In this document: in pieces, positions 7,070 through 15,891 of the stretch
Position numbering within the stretch: the first letter of the stretch is position 1
Layout: each line of letters begins with the position of its first letter
Assembly: GCF_002943565.1 (NCBI RefSeq)
Contig: NZ_PJCH01000017.1
Coordinates: 1-64,000, forward strand
DNA: 64,000 nt
Direction of reading: 5' to 3'
Origin: Hyphococcus luteus
GTDB taxonomy: Bacteria; Pseudomonadota; Alphaproteobacteria; Caulobacterales; Parvularculaceae
Made by a program: the position numbers and the translations under genes
The notes under the pieces: generated by a model
What the model saw: the letters and a program-made list of their open reading frames with translations, nothing else
Databases searched by the model: none
Told to the model about the DNA's origin: nothing

Positions 7070-8911
7070 TTAAGACGCCTTTTTCTCGGCGATATAGGCG
7101 TCGACCATCTCTTCGAGGATCGGCAGCGGCACGGCGCCGTTTTTCAGGACGACGTCGTGATAGTCGCGAATGTCGAATTTGTCGCCGAGCGCCTTTTTGG
7201 CTTTCGCGCGCAGTTCAAGGATCTTCATCATGCCGATCTTGTAGGAGAGGGCCTGGCCGGGCAGATCGAGATAGCGCTCGACCTCTTTCGTTGCGTCTTC
7301 CTCCGTCATCGGATTGTTGTCGAGCATGAACTGGATCATCTCTTCGCGCGTCCATTTCTTCGAATGGCCGCCAGTGTCGACGACGAGCCGGCAGGCGCGC
7401 AGCATCTCGTTTTGCAGCCGGCCGAAATCCTGCATCGGGTCGGTGAAGCGGCCTTCCTCTTTCGCCAGCCGTTCGGCGTAAAGGCCCCAGCCTTCGGTAT
7501 AGGCGCCGAAGAAAGCGAATTTCTGGAAAGTCGGGACGCCGGTCAGCTCCTGCTGGATCGCGATCTGGAAATGATGGCCGGGCGCGCCTTCGTGATAGGC
7601 GACGGTTTCCATCTCGTGCTTTTGTTTTTTCGTCATATCTTTCAGATTGACGTAATAGATGCCGGGCCGCGAGCCGTCCGGAGAAGGGCGGTTGTAAAAA
7701 GCGATGGGCGCGGTTTCCTCGCGCCATTCCTCGACCTTGCGCACTTCGAGCGGGGCCTTGGGAAGAATGTTGAAATATTTGTCGACGTCGGCGTAGATCG
7801 CGTCGATATAAGCTTTCGACTGGTCTAGATAAGCCTGCTGGCCTTCTTCCGTATTCGGAAAAAAATTCGACGGGTCGGTGCGCAGATAGTCGAAGAACTC
7901 AGCGAGCGAGCCGTCAAAGCCGACCTCTTTCATGACGTTCTTCATTTCCTTGCGGATGCGCTTGACCTCTTTCAGGCCGATCTTGTGAATCTCGGCTGCG
8001 GAAAGGTCTTTCTCGCTGGTCCAGAACGCGATCCGGTTTTGGTAATAGTCGTCGCCTTCGGGCAGCGCCCAGACGCCGTTCGGCCCTGGCGACTGGTTGC
8101 GCAAGCTTTCCACCTTGGCGATAAAATTTTCATAGGCGGATTTATAAGGGCCTGTCAGCGCAGCTTCCACTTCGGACAAAAGCCTTGCCTTTGCTGCGCT
8201 ATGGATTTCAAGGGCATCGATTTTAGTCTTGAAATCCGCATAGATCGCATTGTCTTCGCCGCTGTCGTCGAAGGGCGCGCCCTTGATCATGTTGGCGCTG
8301 TCTTTCAGCACCGGATCGAAAGAGAAAGAGGTTGGGACGACGCCGCGCTCGACGGCCATGTCGATCCCTTCGATCAACTGGTCGATCGCGGGGTCGAGCT
8401 TTTCAAGGCGCGAGATATAGGCCTCGGCGTCGGAGACATCGTCCACGCTATGTACGTTCTGCAGGAACGTCGCCGGAAAGGTCGCCGGGTTGTTCATGGT
8501 CGAGAAGGCGTAGCCGTGAAACCGGTAGGGGAAGTCGGCGAGCGCGCGTTCCTGCAGGAACTCGAAAATCCGGTAGCTGACCTTCATCTTTTCCGACAGC
8601 GCGTCGTAATCGAAATCGGCGCGCAGGCGCGCGAGGTCGTTTTTCACATCCTCGTTCTGGCGGATCGCTTCGGCGTCGGAAAAATCGTCCCACTCGCCAT
8701 AGCGCTCGGTCTTCATGCCGATCTGAGCCTGCAGGATCGGGCTTTCGGCGAGATTGCGCTGGAAGATGTCTTCGAAAAACGCGGCGAGGCGTTCGTCTTC
8801 GGTCTGCGCGGCTTCGGCGGCGTCCGCAGGCTCCTGCGCGTAAGCCCCGGCGGCGGGAAGAACGGCGAGCGCCGTTGTCGCGGCGAGGACCAGTTTCAAC
8901 GATTTCAGCAT
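7070..8911 (-). CDS. DUF885-family secreted zinc peptidase
   Basis: 613 residues with a Sec signal peptide (MLKSLKLVLAATTALAVL...AYA, cleavage near residue 25). The DUF885 domain fills the rest and carries the metal motif HEGAPGHH (in ETVAYHEGAPGHHFQ), with the downstream GAYTEGWGLYAERLA helix supplying the third ligand. The family is related to M32-type/gluzincin carboxypeptidases, is common in aquatic alphaproteobacteria and probably works in the periplasm on peptides. Its true substrate is unknown. A GGGG-rich ribosome site precedes the ATG and a strong terminator follows the stop. Confidence 0.9.
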   Translation of the reverse strand: MLKSLKLVLAATTALAVLPAAGAYAQEPADAAEAAQTEDERLAAFFEDIFQRNLAESPILQAQIGMKTERYGEWDDFSDAEAIRQNEDVKNDLARLRADFDYDALSEKMKVSYRIFEFLQERALADFPYRFHGYAFSTMNNPATFPATFLQNVHSVDDVSDAEAYISRLEKLDPAIDQLIEGIDMAVERGVVPTSFSFDPVLKDSANMIKGAPFDDSGEDNAIYADFKTKIDALEIHSAAKARLLSEVEAALTGPYKSAYENFIAKVESLRNQSPGPNGVWALPEGDDYYQNRIAFWTSEKDLSAAEIHKIGLKEVKRIRKEMKNVMKEVGFDGSLAEFFDYLRTDPSNFFPNTEEGQQAYLDQSKAYIDAIYADVDKYFNILPKAPLEVRKVEEWREETAPIAFYNRPSPDGSRPGIYYVNLKDMTKKQKHEMETVAYHEGAPGHHFQIAIQQELTGVPTFQKFAFFGAYTEGWGLYAERLAKEEGRFTDPMQDFGRLQNEMLRACRLVVDTGGHSKKWTREEMIQFMLDNNPMTEEDATKEVERYLDLPGQALSYKIGMMKILELRAKAKKALGDKFDIRDYHDVVLKNGAVPLPILEEMVDAYIAEKKAS

Positions 8912-8936
8912 GGATCGTGCCCCTTCATGAAAATGA

Positions 8937-8958
8937 GCGCCCGCCGGCCGGCGGGCGC
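8937..8958 (-). terminator. Hairpin between ppiD-like and DUF885 genes
   Basis: A perfect 22-base GC palindrome 110 bases after the ppiD-like stop and 26 bases before the DUF885 start codon. On the minus strand it is followed by TCATTTTCATG, only a weak U-tract. It could end the upstream transcript or shield the DUF885 leader. Confidence 0.4.
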
Positions 8959-9067
8959 ATTTGCGGGGCAGTGTAAGCCGGTTTGCGGGCGAAAGGCGCG
9001 CATTTTTATCGCGCCGCGCTGTCGGTCCGTCGCAAAAGCTCAGCAGGGGAAGGGCTTGCGGCCCGGA

Positions 9068-10963
9068 TTAGTAGCTGTCCGAGAACAGGGCCTCGAGCTG
9101 CGACTGGTTGATTTTGACGCCGTAATCCTCGCGGATGGCGTTGATGAAGGCCTCGATCAGCTCCTGGTCGATCTGGCGGCCCACAAGCTGCGCGAGCTGC
9201 TCTTGCGCAGCGGGCGGCACGGCGCTGCGATTGAAACCGATTTCACGCACCTCCGCGACCGCCTGGGCGCCGCCGGCGCCGACCGGGGCCGAGGCGAGCC
9301 CGCCAAGCTCGGTGAAGAAGATCTTGTCATTGAAGTCTTCATTGATGACGTCGTTCTGGAAGCGCCGGTCGATGATTTCCACGATCGGCGCACGGTCGAA
9401 CTCGCCGGCGACCTCCTCGAAGCTTTTGCCGGCGGCGACTTCCTCGCGGATCGCAGCGACGGTCCCGGCGATGCGCGCGCGCCGCTCCTTGTCGCGCCAG
9501 CGCCGGAGGACGTCGTCTTCGACATCGGCGTAAGGCTTCAACGCGGGCGTCCTGATTTCATGCATGTCGACAAAGAAATAGCCGTCGTCTGACGAGAGCG
9601 GCAGGGCTTCGCTCTGTTCGCCTTCGTCAAGCGCGAAGGCTTCGGCCAGCGCTTCGCCCGGGACCTTGTCGATGATGGCGCCGCCGGGCGCGAAGCTGAC
9701 GCGGTCCACGGGGCCGACGGTCTCGACTTCGAAACCGGCCGCGTCGGCGGCTTCGGCGAGGCCGGCGCCGGTGTCGCGCACTTCCTCGATTTCGTCGATG
9801 GCGTCCTGCATGCGGCTCCTGACGTCATTATCGAGATAGGCCTTTTCGAGTTCGGGACGCACCTCTTCGAAGCTGCGGCTTTCGCCCGGCGTCACGTCGA
9901 CGAGCTGCACCACGGTCCAGCCGAAAAGGCTGCGCACCGGCTCTAAAACGGCGCCCGGCTCGAGCCCGTCGGCGAAAGCGGCGTCGGCGACAGCCGGATC
10001 GAGGATGTCGCGCTTGCGGGCGTTCTCGTATGTGGCGCCGTCAAGCGTCATGCCTTTTTCGACGGCCAGCGCTTCGAACGGTTTTCCCTGATTGAGATCG
10101 GCGACGGCGGCCTGCGCCTCGGCTTCGGTCTCATAGGTGATCTGATAGATCGTGCGCCGCTCCGGCGTGTTGTACCGGCGCTCCTTGCCGGCTTCGTAGA
10201 GCCGGCGCATTTCCTCTTCCGGCGCCTCGAGATCCTTGCGGAAATCTTCGTCGCGCAGGACGAGAAGATCGAAAGTCCGGTATTCGGGCGCGGTGAAGAG
10301 CTCCGCATTGTCTTCGTAGAAGGCCTGAAGGTCGTCCGGGGTCGGCTGGGCGGGAACGCCGGCCATCTCGTCCGTCACGGTGAGATAGGCGATGCGGCGG
10401 CGCTCGACCTCGCGCAGGATCATGGGCTCCATAAGGCCGCGCGGCGCCGGCGTCGAAGCGGCGAGCGATTCCACAAGCTGGCTGCGGGTCAGGTCCTCGC
10501 GCAGGATCTGTTCGAAGGCGGCGACCGTCAGCCCGTTCTGGCGTAAGAGCGATTCCAGCGTGGCGCGGTCAACCTGGCCGGTCGCCGGATTCTGGAACAT
10601 TTCGGTCTCGTTTAAATATTCCGCAATCGCTTCGCGCGGCAGGGCGAGATTCATTTTTTCCGTATATTGCGACAGCGCGGACTGGGTGACGATGCGGTCG
10701 ACGACCTGGGCCGGCAGGCCGCTGGCGATCGCCTGCTGGCGGGTGTAGCCGCCGCCGGATTCGCGCACCGCGCGTTGGAAGCTGCGGTCGAACTCGTTGC
10801 TGACATAGTTCTGAGAAAAGCTCTCGCCGCCGACCTTGACCGTGGCGTTCGACATCAGCTGGGTGATGCTCGGCACCTGCCACAAGGCGAAGGCCGCGAT
10901 CAGAAGAATGATGATCACCCAGGCGACTGCGCCCTTCAGCACGCCGCGAACCTGACTAAGCAT
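9068..10963 (-). CDS. PpiD/SurA-like membrane-anchored peptidyl-prolyl isomerase
   Basis: 631 residues from the ATG at 10963, which has an AAGGCGG ribosome site 8 bases upstream; a longer frame adds 28 unlikely residues. A single N-terminal membrane anchor (about 10-30, AVAWVIIILLIAAFALW) is followed by a SurA_N-like chaperone domain and a parvulin-type PPIC domain around residues 240-360 (FDLLVLRDEDF, RTIYQITYETEAEAQA, LEPVRSLFGWTVVQLVDV). The C-terminal part repeats a weaker rotamase-like segment. PpiD-type proteins face the periplasm and help outer-membrane proteins leave the translocon. The gene is divergent from tpiA, a frequent alphaproteobacterial arrangement. Confidence 0.9.
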   Translation of the reverse strand: MLSQVRGVLKGAVAWVIIILLIAAFALWQVPSITQLMSNATVKVGGESFSQNYVSNEFDRSFQRAVRESGGGYTRQQAIASGLPAQVVDRIVTQSALSQYTEKMNLALPREAIAEYLNETEMFQNPATGQVDRATLESLLRQNGLTVAAFEQILREDLTRSQLVESLAASTPAPRGLMEPMILREVERRRIAYLTVTDEMAGVPAQPTPDDLQAFYEDNAELFTAPEYRTFDLLVLRDEDFRKDLEAPEEEMRRLYEAGKERRYNTPERRTIYQITYETEAEAQAAVADLNQGKPFEALAVEKGMTLDGATYENARKRDILDPAVADAAFADGLEPGAVLEPVRSLFGWTVVQLVDVTPGESRSFEEVRPELEKAYLDNDVRSRMQDAIDEIEEVRDTGAGLAEAADAAGFEVETVGPVDRVSFAPGGAIIDKVPGEALAEAFALDEGEQSEALPLSSDDGYFFVDMHEIRTPALKPYADVEDDVLRRWRDKERRARIAGTVAAIREEVAAGKSFEEVAGEFDRAPIVEIIDRRFQNDVINEDFNDKIFFTELGGLASAPVGAGGAQAVAEVREIGFNRSAVPPAAQEQLAQLVGRQIDQELIEAFINAIREDYGVKINQSQLEALFSDSY

Positions 10964-11297
10964 TGATACCGCCTTGTTTTTCTGGGCCCAGAAGGGCCGC
11001 GATTCGAAATTGGCGCGTAACCTAGTGGGGCCCTCGACGATGGGCAAGGGCGGTCCTTTGGAGGCGGCGCCTCAGTTTGCCTTCATCCTGAGGGGCCCCA
11101 CTCCTTCGTCCTTCGAGACGCAAGCTTTCGGCTTGCTCCTCAGGATGAAGAAGTGGGGCTGTCTCGAAGGGCGAAGGCAAACTGAGGCGCCGCCCTTTTG
11201 CGCGCAAGACGGCTGCCGGCGCGGCTGGACAGGCCCGCCGCCATCGCTTACCTCGACGGCGATTTCGCCTGAATTTTAAGAGGGGAGCGCAAGGCCC
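10964..11297. other. 334-base divergent gap with a large composite inverted repeat
   Basis: This gap separates the divergent ppiD-like gene and tpiA. Apart from the repeat at 11063-11194 I see only short leaders; promoters for both directions must lie here, but no consensus box is clear. The tpiA ribosome site is AGAGGGGAG at about 11278. Confidence 0.6.
11063..11194. repeat. 132-base composite palindromic element (MITE/REP-like)
   Basis: Perfect 22-bp outer inverted repeats (11063-11084 and 11173-11194) enclose three further complementary segment pairs: CCTGAGG with CCTCAGG, CCCCACT with AGTGGGG, and TTCGAGAC with GTCTCGAA. A small hairpin (GCAAGC/GCTTGC) sits in the centre. The inner pairs occur in the same order on both sides (A B C then A' B' C'), so they cannot all form at once and the element is a switch-like composite. 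Copies of similar elements are common in alphaproteobacterial gaps. Confidence 0.6.
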
Positions 11298-12026
11298 ATG
11301 AAACCGCTGATCGCCGGGAACTGGAAAATGAACGGCCTTGCCGCCGCAAGCGCCGAAATCGACGCGCTGATCCGTCTGCTGGGCGGCTCGGCGCCGGACG
11401 ACCGCGACGTCCTCATCTGCCCGCCGGCGACGCTGGTCGCCGCCTTCGCCGCCAGATATTCCGACGAGGCGATCCAGATCGGCGGACAGGACTGCCACCC
11501 CGAGGCGAACGGCGCCCATACAGGCGACATCAGCGCCGAAATGCTGGCCGATGCGGGGGCGGGCTTTGTGATTGTCGGCCATTCCGAACGCCGCGCCGAT
11601 CACGGCGAAACCGACGCTGTCGTCAAAGCCAAGGCGCAGGCCGCGTTCCGCGCCGGGCTGACGCCGATCGTCTGCGTCGGCGAAACCAAAGACCAGCGCG
11701 AAGCGGGCAAGGCGCTCGAGATCGTCGGCGCGCAGCTCGAAGGTTCGCTGCCCGAAACCGGCGAGCCTTTCGTCGTCGCGTACGAACCGGTCTGGGCCAT
11801 CGGCACAGGGCTGACGCCGACCATCGACGACATCGCGGAAATGCACGACTTCATCCGCTCGAAAACGCCGCAAGGAACGCGGCTGCTTTACGGCGGCTCG
11901 GTGAAGCCCGGCAATGCGAAGGAAATTCTCGCCGTCACCAATGTCAACGGCGCGCTTGTGGGCGGGGCGAGCCTTAAGGCCGCAGATTTCCATCCCATCG
12001 TCACCGCCGCGCCGGGCGAGATGTGA
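11298..12026 (+). CDS. tpiA: Triosephosphate isomerase
   Basis: 242 residues, slightly shorter than the 250 of E. coli TpiA. It interconverts dihydroxyacetone phosphate and glyceraldehyde-3-phosphate. Active-site residues are visible: Asn8 and Lys10 (GNWKMNG), His95 (VGHSERR) and Glu163 ([11 protein letters not shown]), with the phosphate-binding [10 protein letters not shown] and VGGASL loops near the end. An AGAGGGGAG ribosome site precedes the ATG. The stop overlaps the next gene's GTG start by 4 bases, so tpiA, the hydrolase gene and sdhE look translationally coupled. Confidence 0.98.
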   Translation: MKPLIAGNWKMNGLAAASAEIDALIRLLGGSAPDDRDVLICPPATLVAAFAARYSDEAIQIGGQDCHPEANGAHTGDISAEMLADAGAGFVIVGHSERRADHGETDAVVKAKAQAAFRAGLTPIVCVGETKDQREAGKALEIVGAQLEGSLPETGEPFVVAYEPVWAIGTGLTPTIDDIAEMHDFIRSKTPQGTRLLYGGSVKPGNAKEILAVTNVNGALVGGASLKAADFHPIVTAAPGEM

Positions 12027-12976
12027 GCGCCCGATCGCGCATGACGCTCGTCGCCGCCCTCGCGCTTCTGGCTCTTGTCCTGGGCCTTTCGGGATGCGCG
12101 ACGTGGAATGCGGAAAAACGCGCGCCCGCGCTCGGCGCTTTTGTCGACATCGACGGCGAGCGTCTGCATGTGCTCGACATGGGACCGAGAGACGGCGCAG
12201 AGCCGCCGCTGGTTTTAATCCATGGCGCCAGCGTCAATATGCGCGACATGAAGCTGGCGCTTGGCGACCGGCTCGCCGAAAACCGCCGGGTTATCCTCAT
12301 CGACCGGCCGGGCCGCGGCTATTCCTCCCGGCCCGAAGGCGGCTATCGGCTCGGCGTGCAGGCGCGGCTGATCAAAGGCGCCGTCGACATGCTCGGCGTT
12401 GAACAGCCGGTGGTCGTCGGTCAGAGCCTCGGCGGCGCGGTCGCGCTTCGGTATGCGCTCGACTATCAGGACGAGATGAGCGGGCTCGTTCTGCTCGCGG
12501 CGGTGAGCCATGAATGGCCGGGCCGCGTCGCCTGGTACAACAAGGTTTCGCAGTGGCCGGTGGCCGGCGTCTTGCTGCGCCGGCTGGTCATTCCCGTCTA
12601 TGGTCAACTCGCGGCGCAAAGCGGCGTCGCCGGGTCTTTCGCGCCCGATGCGCCGCCGGAAAACTACGCCGAGGACACCGGTCTCGCGCTGTTGTTCCGC
12701 GCATCGGATTTCAAGGCCAACGCCGCCGATCTCGCCAATCTGAAAGCCGAGATCGTCGCCCAGCAGGATCGCTATAGCGCGTTGACGCTGCCGACGGCGA
12801 TCGTGACGGGAACGGGTGACAAGACCGTCAGCCCCGAACGCCATTCAAAAAGACTGGCCGAAGACATCGGCGGCGCGCAATTGACGTTGCTGCCGGAGAC
12901 CGGCCACGCCTTGCATCACGCCGAAACCGAGACGATCATCGCTATCATCCGCAATCTGACGGCGCCGCAATCATGA
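12023..12976 (+). CDS. Alpha/beta-hydrolase lipoprotein
   Basis: 317 residues. The N-terminus is a lipoprotein signal ([13 protein letters not shown], lipobox LSGC, cysteine at about residue 28). The alpha/beta-hydrolase fold follows: HGASVNM (oxyanion loop), DRPGRGYS, the nucleophile elbow VGQSLGGA, an acid in [10 protein letters not shown] and the catalytic His in ETGHALHHA. The substrate is unknown. The GTG start at 12023 overlaps the tpiA stop; an ATG six codons later is an alternative. Its stop overlaps sdhE by 4 bases. Confidence 0.88.
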   Translation: MSARSRMTLVAALALLALVLGLSGCATWNAEKRAPALGAFVDIDGERLHVLDMGPRDGAEPPLVLIHGASVNMRDMKLALGDRLAENRRVILIDRPGRGYSSRPEGGYRLGVQARLIKGAVDMLGVEQPVVVGQSLGGAVALRYALDYQDEMSGLVLLAAVSHEWPGRVAWYNKVSQWPVAGVLLRRLVIPVYGQLAAQSGVAGSFAPDAPPENYAEDTGLALLFRASDFKANAADLANLKAEIVAQQDRYSALTLPTAIVTGTGDKTVSPERHSKRLAEDIGGAQLTLLPETGHALHHAETETIIAIIRNLTAPQS

Positions 12977-13239
12977 GCCAGGACATCGACACCCGCCGCA
13001 AGCGCCTCCTTTACCTTGCGACCTATCGCGGCTTCAAAGAAGCCGACCTTCTGATCGGCGGCTTTGCGAAAGCCCATCTTGGCGAGATGGACGAGGGCGA
13101 ACTCGACCAGTTCGAAGCGCTTTTAAAACAGAACGACCGCGAGCTTTACGCCTGGGCTACGGGAAACGCCGCCGCGCCGGCTAATCTTGAAGGAACGGTG
13201 CTCGACAAGCTGAAAGCCTTCGAGATCCCGCGCGGCTGA
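12973..13239 (+). CDS. sdhE: Succinate dehydrogenase flavin-insertion factor SdhE
   Basis: 88 residues, the usual size for the Sdh5/SdhE (DUF339) family. It shows the signature RRKRLLYLATYRGFKEAD, with the RGxxE motif needed for FAD attachment to SdhA, followed by the acidic helix EMDEGELDQFEALL and the ELYAWATG segment. It overlaps the upstream hydrolase gene by 4 bases. In many alphaproteobacteria sdhE sits between recG and mfd; here mfd is 2.6 kb away, separated by two accessory genes, and recG is absent from the window. Confidence 0.94.
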   Translation: MSQDIDTRRKRLLYLATYRGFKEADLLIGGFAKAHLGEMDEGELDQFEALLKQNDRELYAWATGNAAAPANLEGTVLDKLKAFEIPRG

Positions 13240-13380
13240 CGCCGTCTTATGAGGCTTTGTCCTTTTCAGAGCTTGTTAACCTTGGCGCAAATTTCCCTTC
13301 AAAACTAACCGGGCGTTACGAATTATTCGCTAGGAGCGGAGCAAGGGAAGACGGGTCGAAGTCAAGCAAGTCGGGTCAAG

Positions 13381-14616
13381 GTGCAGGCGGAAGCGTATTT
13401 TCAGTTCATGAATCCGCTGATCTTCCTGTTGTTCGCAGCAGGATTTTTCTGCATTCACGCCATCCGCCCTTCGCGGGCCGTGCTGCTTCTGGCCTTATCC
13501 TATGTTGTCGGCGCGGCGGCCTTTATCGTCGATATTTTCGCGCAGGCCGGGCTCCACCTGATCGGCTCCATCCCCATCACCGCCATCTACGCCGGCACGG
13601 CGATGCTTTTTTCCGCCGCGCTGACATTGCATTACCGCGGGCATGCGCCATGGCGGCTGTTCGGGTCCGTGTTGGCGGCGCATATGGCCGTCTACAGCTG
13701 GTGTTACCTTACATTCGGCTATGGCTGGGGCTCGTCGCTGGCGGCGAATTTCGGCTGCGGCGTCATTTTCGGTCTCGGGCTTTTCCTGATCCGCAAGCAC
13801 ATGCCGCGGAAAATCGACAAGGCCGTATTCTGGCTTTGCGCCGTCGGCGCGTTTCAATGTTTCGCGCGGCCCTTGCTGGTCGCTTACTTCTCCGGCGGCA
13901 TGACGGCGGAGACGTTCGATCTTCCGGTCTTCCTGATGGTGCTGCAATTCGTCGTCGGCGCCTGCGCGGTCGTCCTCGGCATGACGCTTCTCGTCGCTTT
14001 TTCGAGCGAGATCGTTTCCGATCTCGAGCAGCGGTCCGCCACCGACCGCCTGTCCGGTCTTTTGAATCGCCGCGGCTTCGAAGAGGCGGCGGAGCCGATT
14101 TTTGAAGCGGGCGGCGGCAAAGACGGCTTCATCACTGTCATTCTCGTGGACATCGATCATTTCAAACGCCTGAATGACGCCAAGGGCCATGCTTTCGGCG
14201 ATATGGTGATCGCGGAAATGGGCGCGCTGTTGGGCCAATACGCCGATTACGGCCGCTTCGCCGGACGCATCGGCGGCGAGGAGTTCGCCATGCTGCTTGT
14301 CGGCGAGCCGTTGGACGCCGCGAGGGACGTCGCCGAAGCCATACGGCGCGATTTCGCCGCCCTGCGGGTCGATAATGGCGATGCGGATGCAGGCGCCTAT
14401 CGCGTCACGGCGAGCTTTGGCGTCGCCATGCGCCAGCCCGGCGAGGCGCTTCGGGAACTTATGACCCGCGCCGACGAAGCGCTTTATCTCGCCAAGGCCA
14501 AAGGGCGCAATCAGATTGCATGCGAAACCGATATCATGGTGCACAAGCTGCGGACTGTAAGCGACGGCGCCAGCGCCGAGCGGCGCAAATTCCGCGACGC
14601 CGCGCTCAGCGCCTAA
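13381..14616 (+). CDS. Membrane-bound diguanylate cyclase (GGDEF)
   Basis: 411 residues from a GTG start, or 402 from the ATG at 13408, whose MNPLIFLL begins the first membrane helix. About six or seven transmembrane helices fill residues 10-215, then a short coiled link (SDLEQRSATDRLSGLLNRRGF) leads into a GGDEF domain with DIDHFKRLND (metal site) and the active GGEEF loop. No RxxD inhibitory site precedes GGEEF (the tetrad is DYGR), so product inhibition through the I-site is unlikely. It should make cyclic di-GMP from two GTP in response to a membrane signal. The gap before it contains a TTAAC half-site only. Confidence 0.9.
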   Translation: MQAEAYFQFMNPLIFLLFAAGFFCIHAIRPSRAVLLLALSYVVGAAAFIVDIFAQAGLHLIGSIPITAIYAGTAMLFSAALTLHYRGHAPWRLFGSVLAAHMAVYSWCYLTFGYGWGSSLAANFGCGVIFGLGLFLIRKHMPRKIDKAVFWLCAVGAFQCFARPLLVAYFSGGMTAETFDLPVFLMVLQFVVGACAVVLGMTLLVAFSSEIVSDLEQRSATDRLSGLLNRRGFEEAAEPIFEAGGGKDGFITVILVDIDHFKRLNDAKGHAFGDMVIAEMGALLGQYADYGRFAGRIGGEEFAMLLVGEPLDAARDVAEAIRRDFAALRVDNGDADAGAYRVTASFGVAMRQPGEALRELMTRADEALYLAKAKGRNQIACETDIMVHKLRTVSDGASAERRKFRDAALSA

Positions 14617-14630
14617 GCCAGCGCGCCCGC

Positions 14631-15665
14631 TTACAGCACCGGGCGACCGCGCCGTTTTTTGGCGCCGGCGAACACGCCAAGTCCGCCAAGGAAGAGCAGC
14701 GCAGATGCGGGAAGCGGAACCTCTGAAACCGGCGGCTCCACATAGCTCGTCATCGTGTTCTCTGATTGGAAGAAACTGAGCCGCAGGCTCGAGCCGGGCG
14801 CCATCATCACCGAAAATAAGAACTGGCCGACAGCCGACAGCGACGCCTCGGTCGGCGCGCCGGTCCCCGTTGCGGAAACGCTGGCCCTATAGTGGACGCC
14901 GTCAAACAGCGCGTTGCTCGTAACCAGGTTTTGCGTGGCTGAAACGCCTGGATCTGAATCATCGATCATGTTCGATTGGAGGAGCGCCGCAGGATCGCTA
15001 AGAAACACGGTCCCGCTTGTGATGAAAGAGAGAGTGAAGACAGCTTCGGCGATCGACTGAGAGCCGAGCGCATCGGCCGACGCAGCCAGATCGTAGTCAA
15101 AGCCGGTGGAGATCGAGAAAGCATACGCCGTCATATCGCTTGTATTCGTCAGGACCAGATCCCGCCCCAACTCGAACGAGCTTGCAGCGCTGGCGTCGGT
15201 ATCGACATCCGCGAAATCGAGTTCCGCAGTGCTTGTTAGCGTCCGGTCAAGCACCGCCGGTTTCTGATTGTCATCAGGCGTTATTGTCGATTCGATATAA
15301 TAGAAACCGCGCGCCCGGTCGCCATCCGGCTGAACGGTTTCATCGAAAGCCGTCGCGATGAATGGGGTAGGCGGATCGGTGAAAGGATTTCCAACCTGGC
15401 TGAAGCTGTCCGCCGCGTTAACGGCGGATCCATCGTCCACAGCGCTATCGACGCCGCCGGTCAGCGCTGTCAGAACACTTAACGTAGGGGTGATGTCATC
15501 GGACACGATCCCCCCGTTGACCCGCAGATCCGTATTTATGGATACGCTCGCGCCGATATTCAGCGGCGTCGCCCGGGCTGGCGCCAAGCCGCCGAAAGCG
15601 AACACTGAGCCCGCCATTGCACAGGGCATGGCGAGAGACATGAAAATACGCAACATTCGGGACAT
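14631..15665 (-). CDS. VPLPA-CTERM surface-sorted protein
   Basis: 344 residues. A Sec signal peptide (about 1-33, ending ARA-TP) is followed by a beta-rich, Asp/Ser/Thr-rich body with no recognised enzyme motif. The tail is a sorting signal: the VPLPA motif, a membrane helix (SALLFLGGLGVFAGA) and a basic end (KKRRGRPVL). VPLPA-CTERM signals belong to the PEP-CTERM class that is cut by an exosortase, so the protein is probably sorted and attached to the envelope or a surface polymer. No exosortase gene lies in the window. It is convergent with the diguanylate cyclase gene and divergent from mfd. Confidence 0.85.
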   Translation of the reverse strand: MSRMLRIFMSLAMPCAMAGSVFAFGGLAPARATPLNIGASVSINTDLRVNGGIVSDDITPTLSVLTALTGGVDSAVDDGSAVNAADSFSQVGNPFTDPPTPFIATAFDETVQPDGDRARGFYYIESTITPDDNQKPAVLDRTLTSTAELDFADVDTDASAASSFELGRDLVLTNTSDMTAYAFSISTGFDYDLAASADALGSQSIAEAVFTLSFITSGTVFLSDPAALLQSNMIDDSDPGVSATQNLVTSNALFDGVHYRASVSATGTGAPTEASLSAVGQFLFSVMMAPGSSLRLSFFQSENTMTSYVEPPVSEVPLPASALLFLGGLGVFAGAKKRRGRPVL

Positions 15666-15891
15666 CTGGCCCCCCTCCCATCAAGATACACTACGGTTTG
15701 AATGCTAATGGCCCGCGGCCCCCGGCGCATGGGAGGGGACCCGTAATTTTCGAGGATTGCTTACCTATTTTTCGCGGGCTGCCGGCGGCGCGTTCTTCAT
15801 TGCAATCGCGCCCGCGCCCGCCTACATCACCTCCTCAACGCGGGCCGCCAAATCGGCGTCCCGCGCATTTTGCGTTGAGGAATTTTTGAAA

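Noticed and set aside
13257-14105. Second plus-strand frame overlapping the GGDEF gene
   Set aside because: Arg-rich translation with no domains; the alternative frame carries membrane helices and GGEEF.
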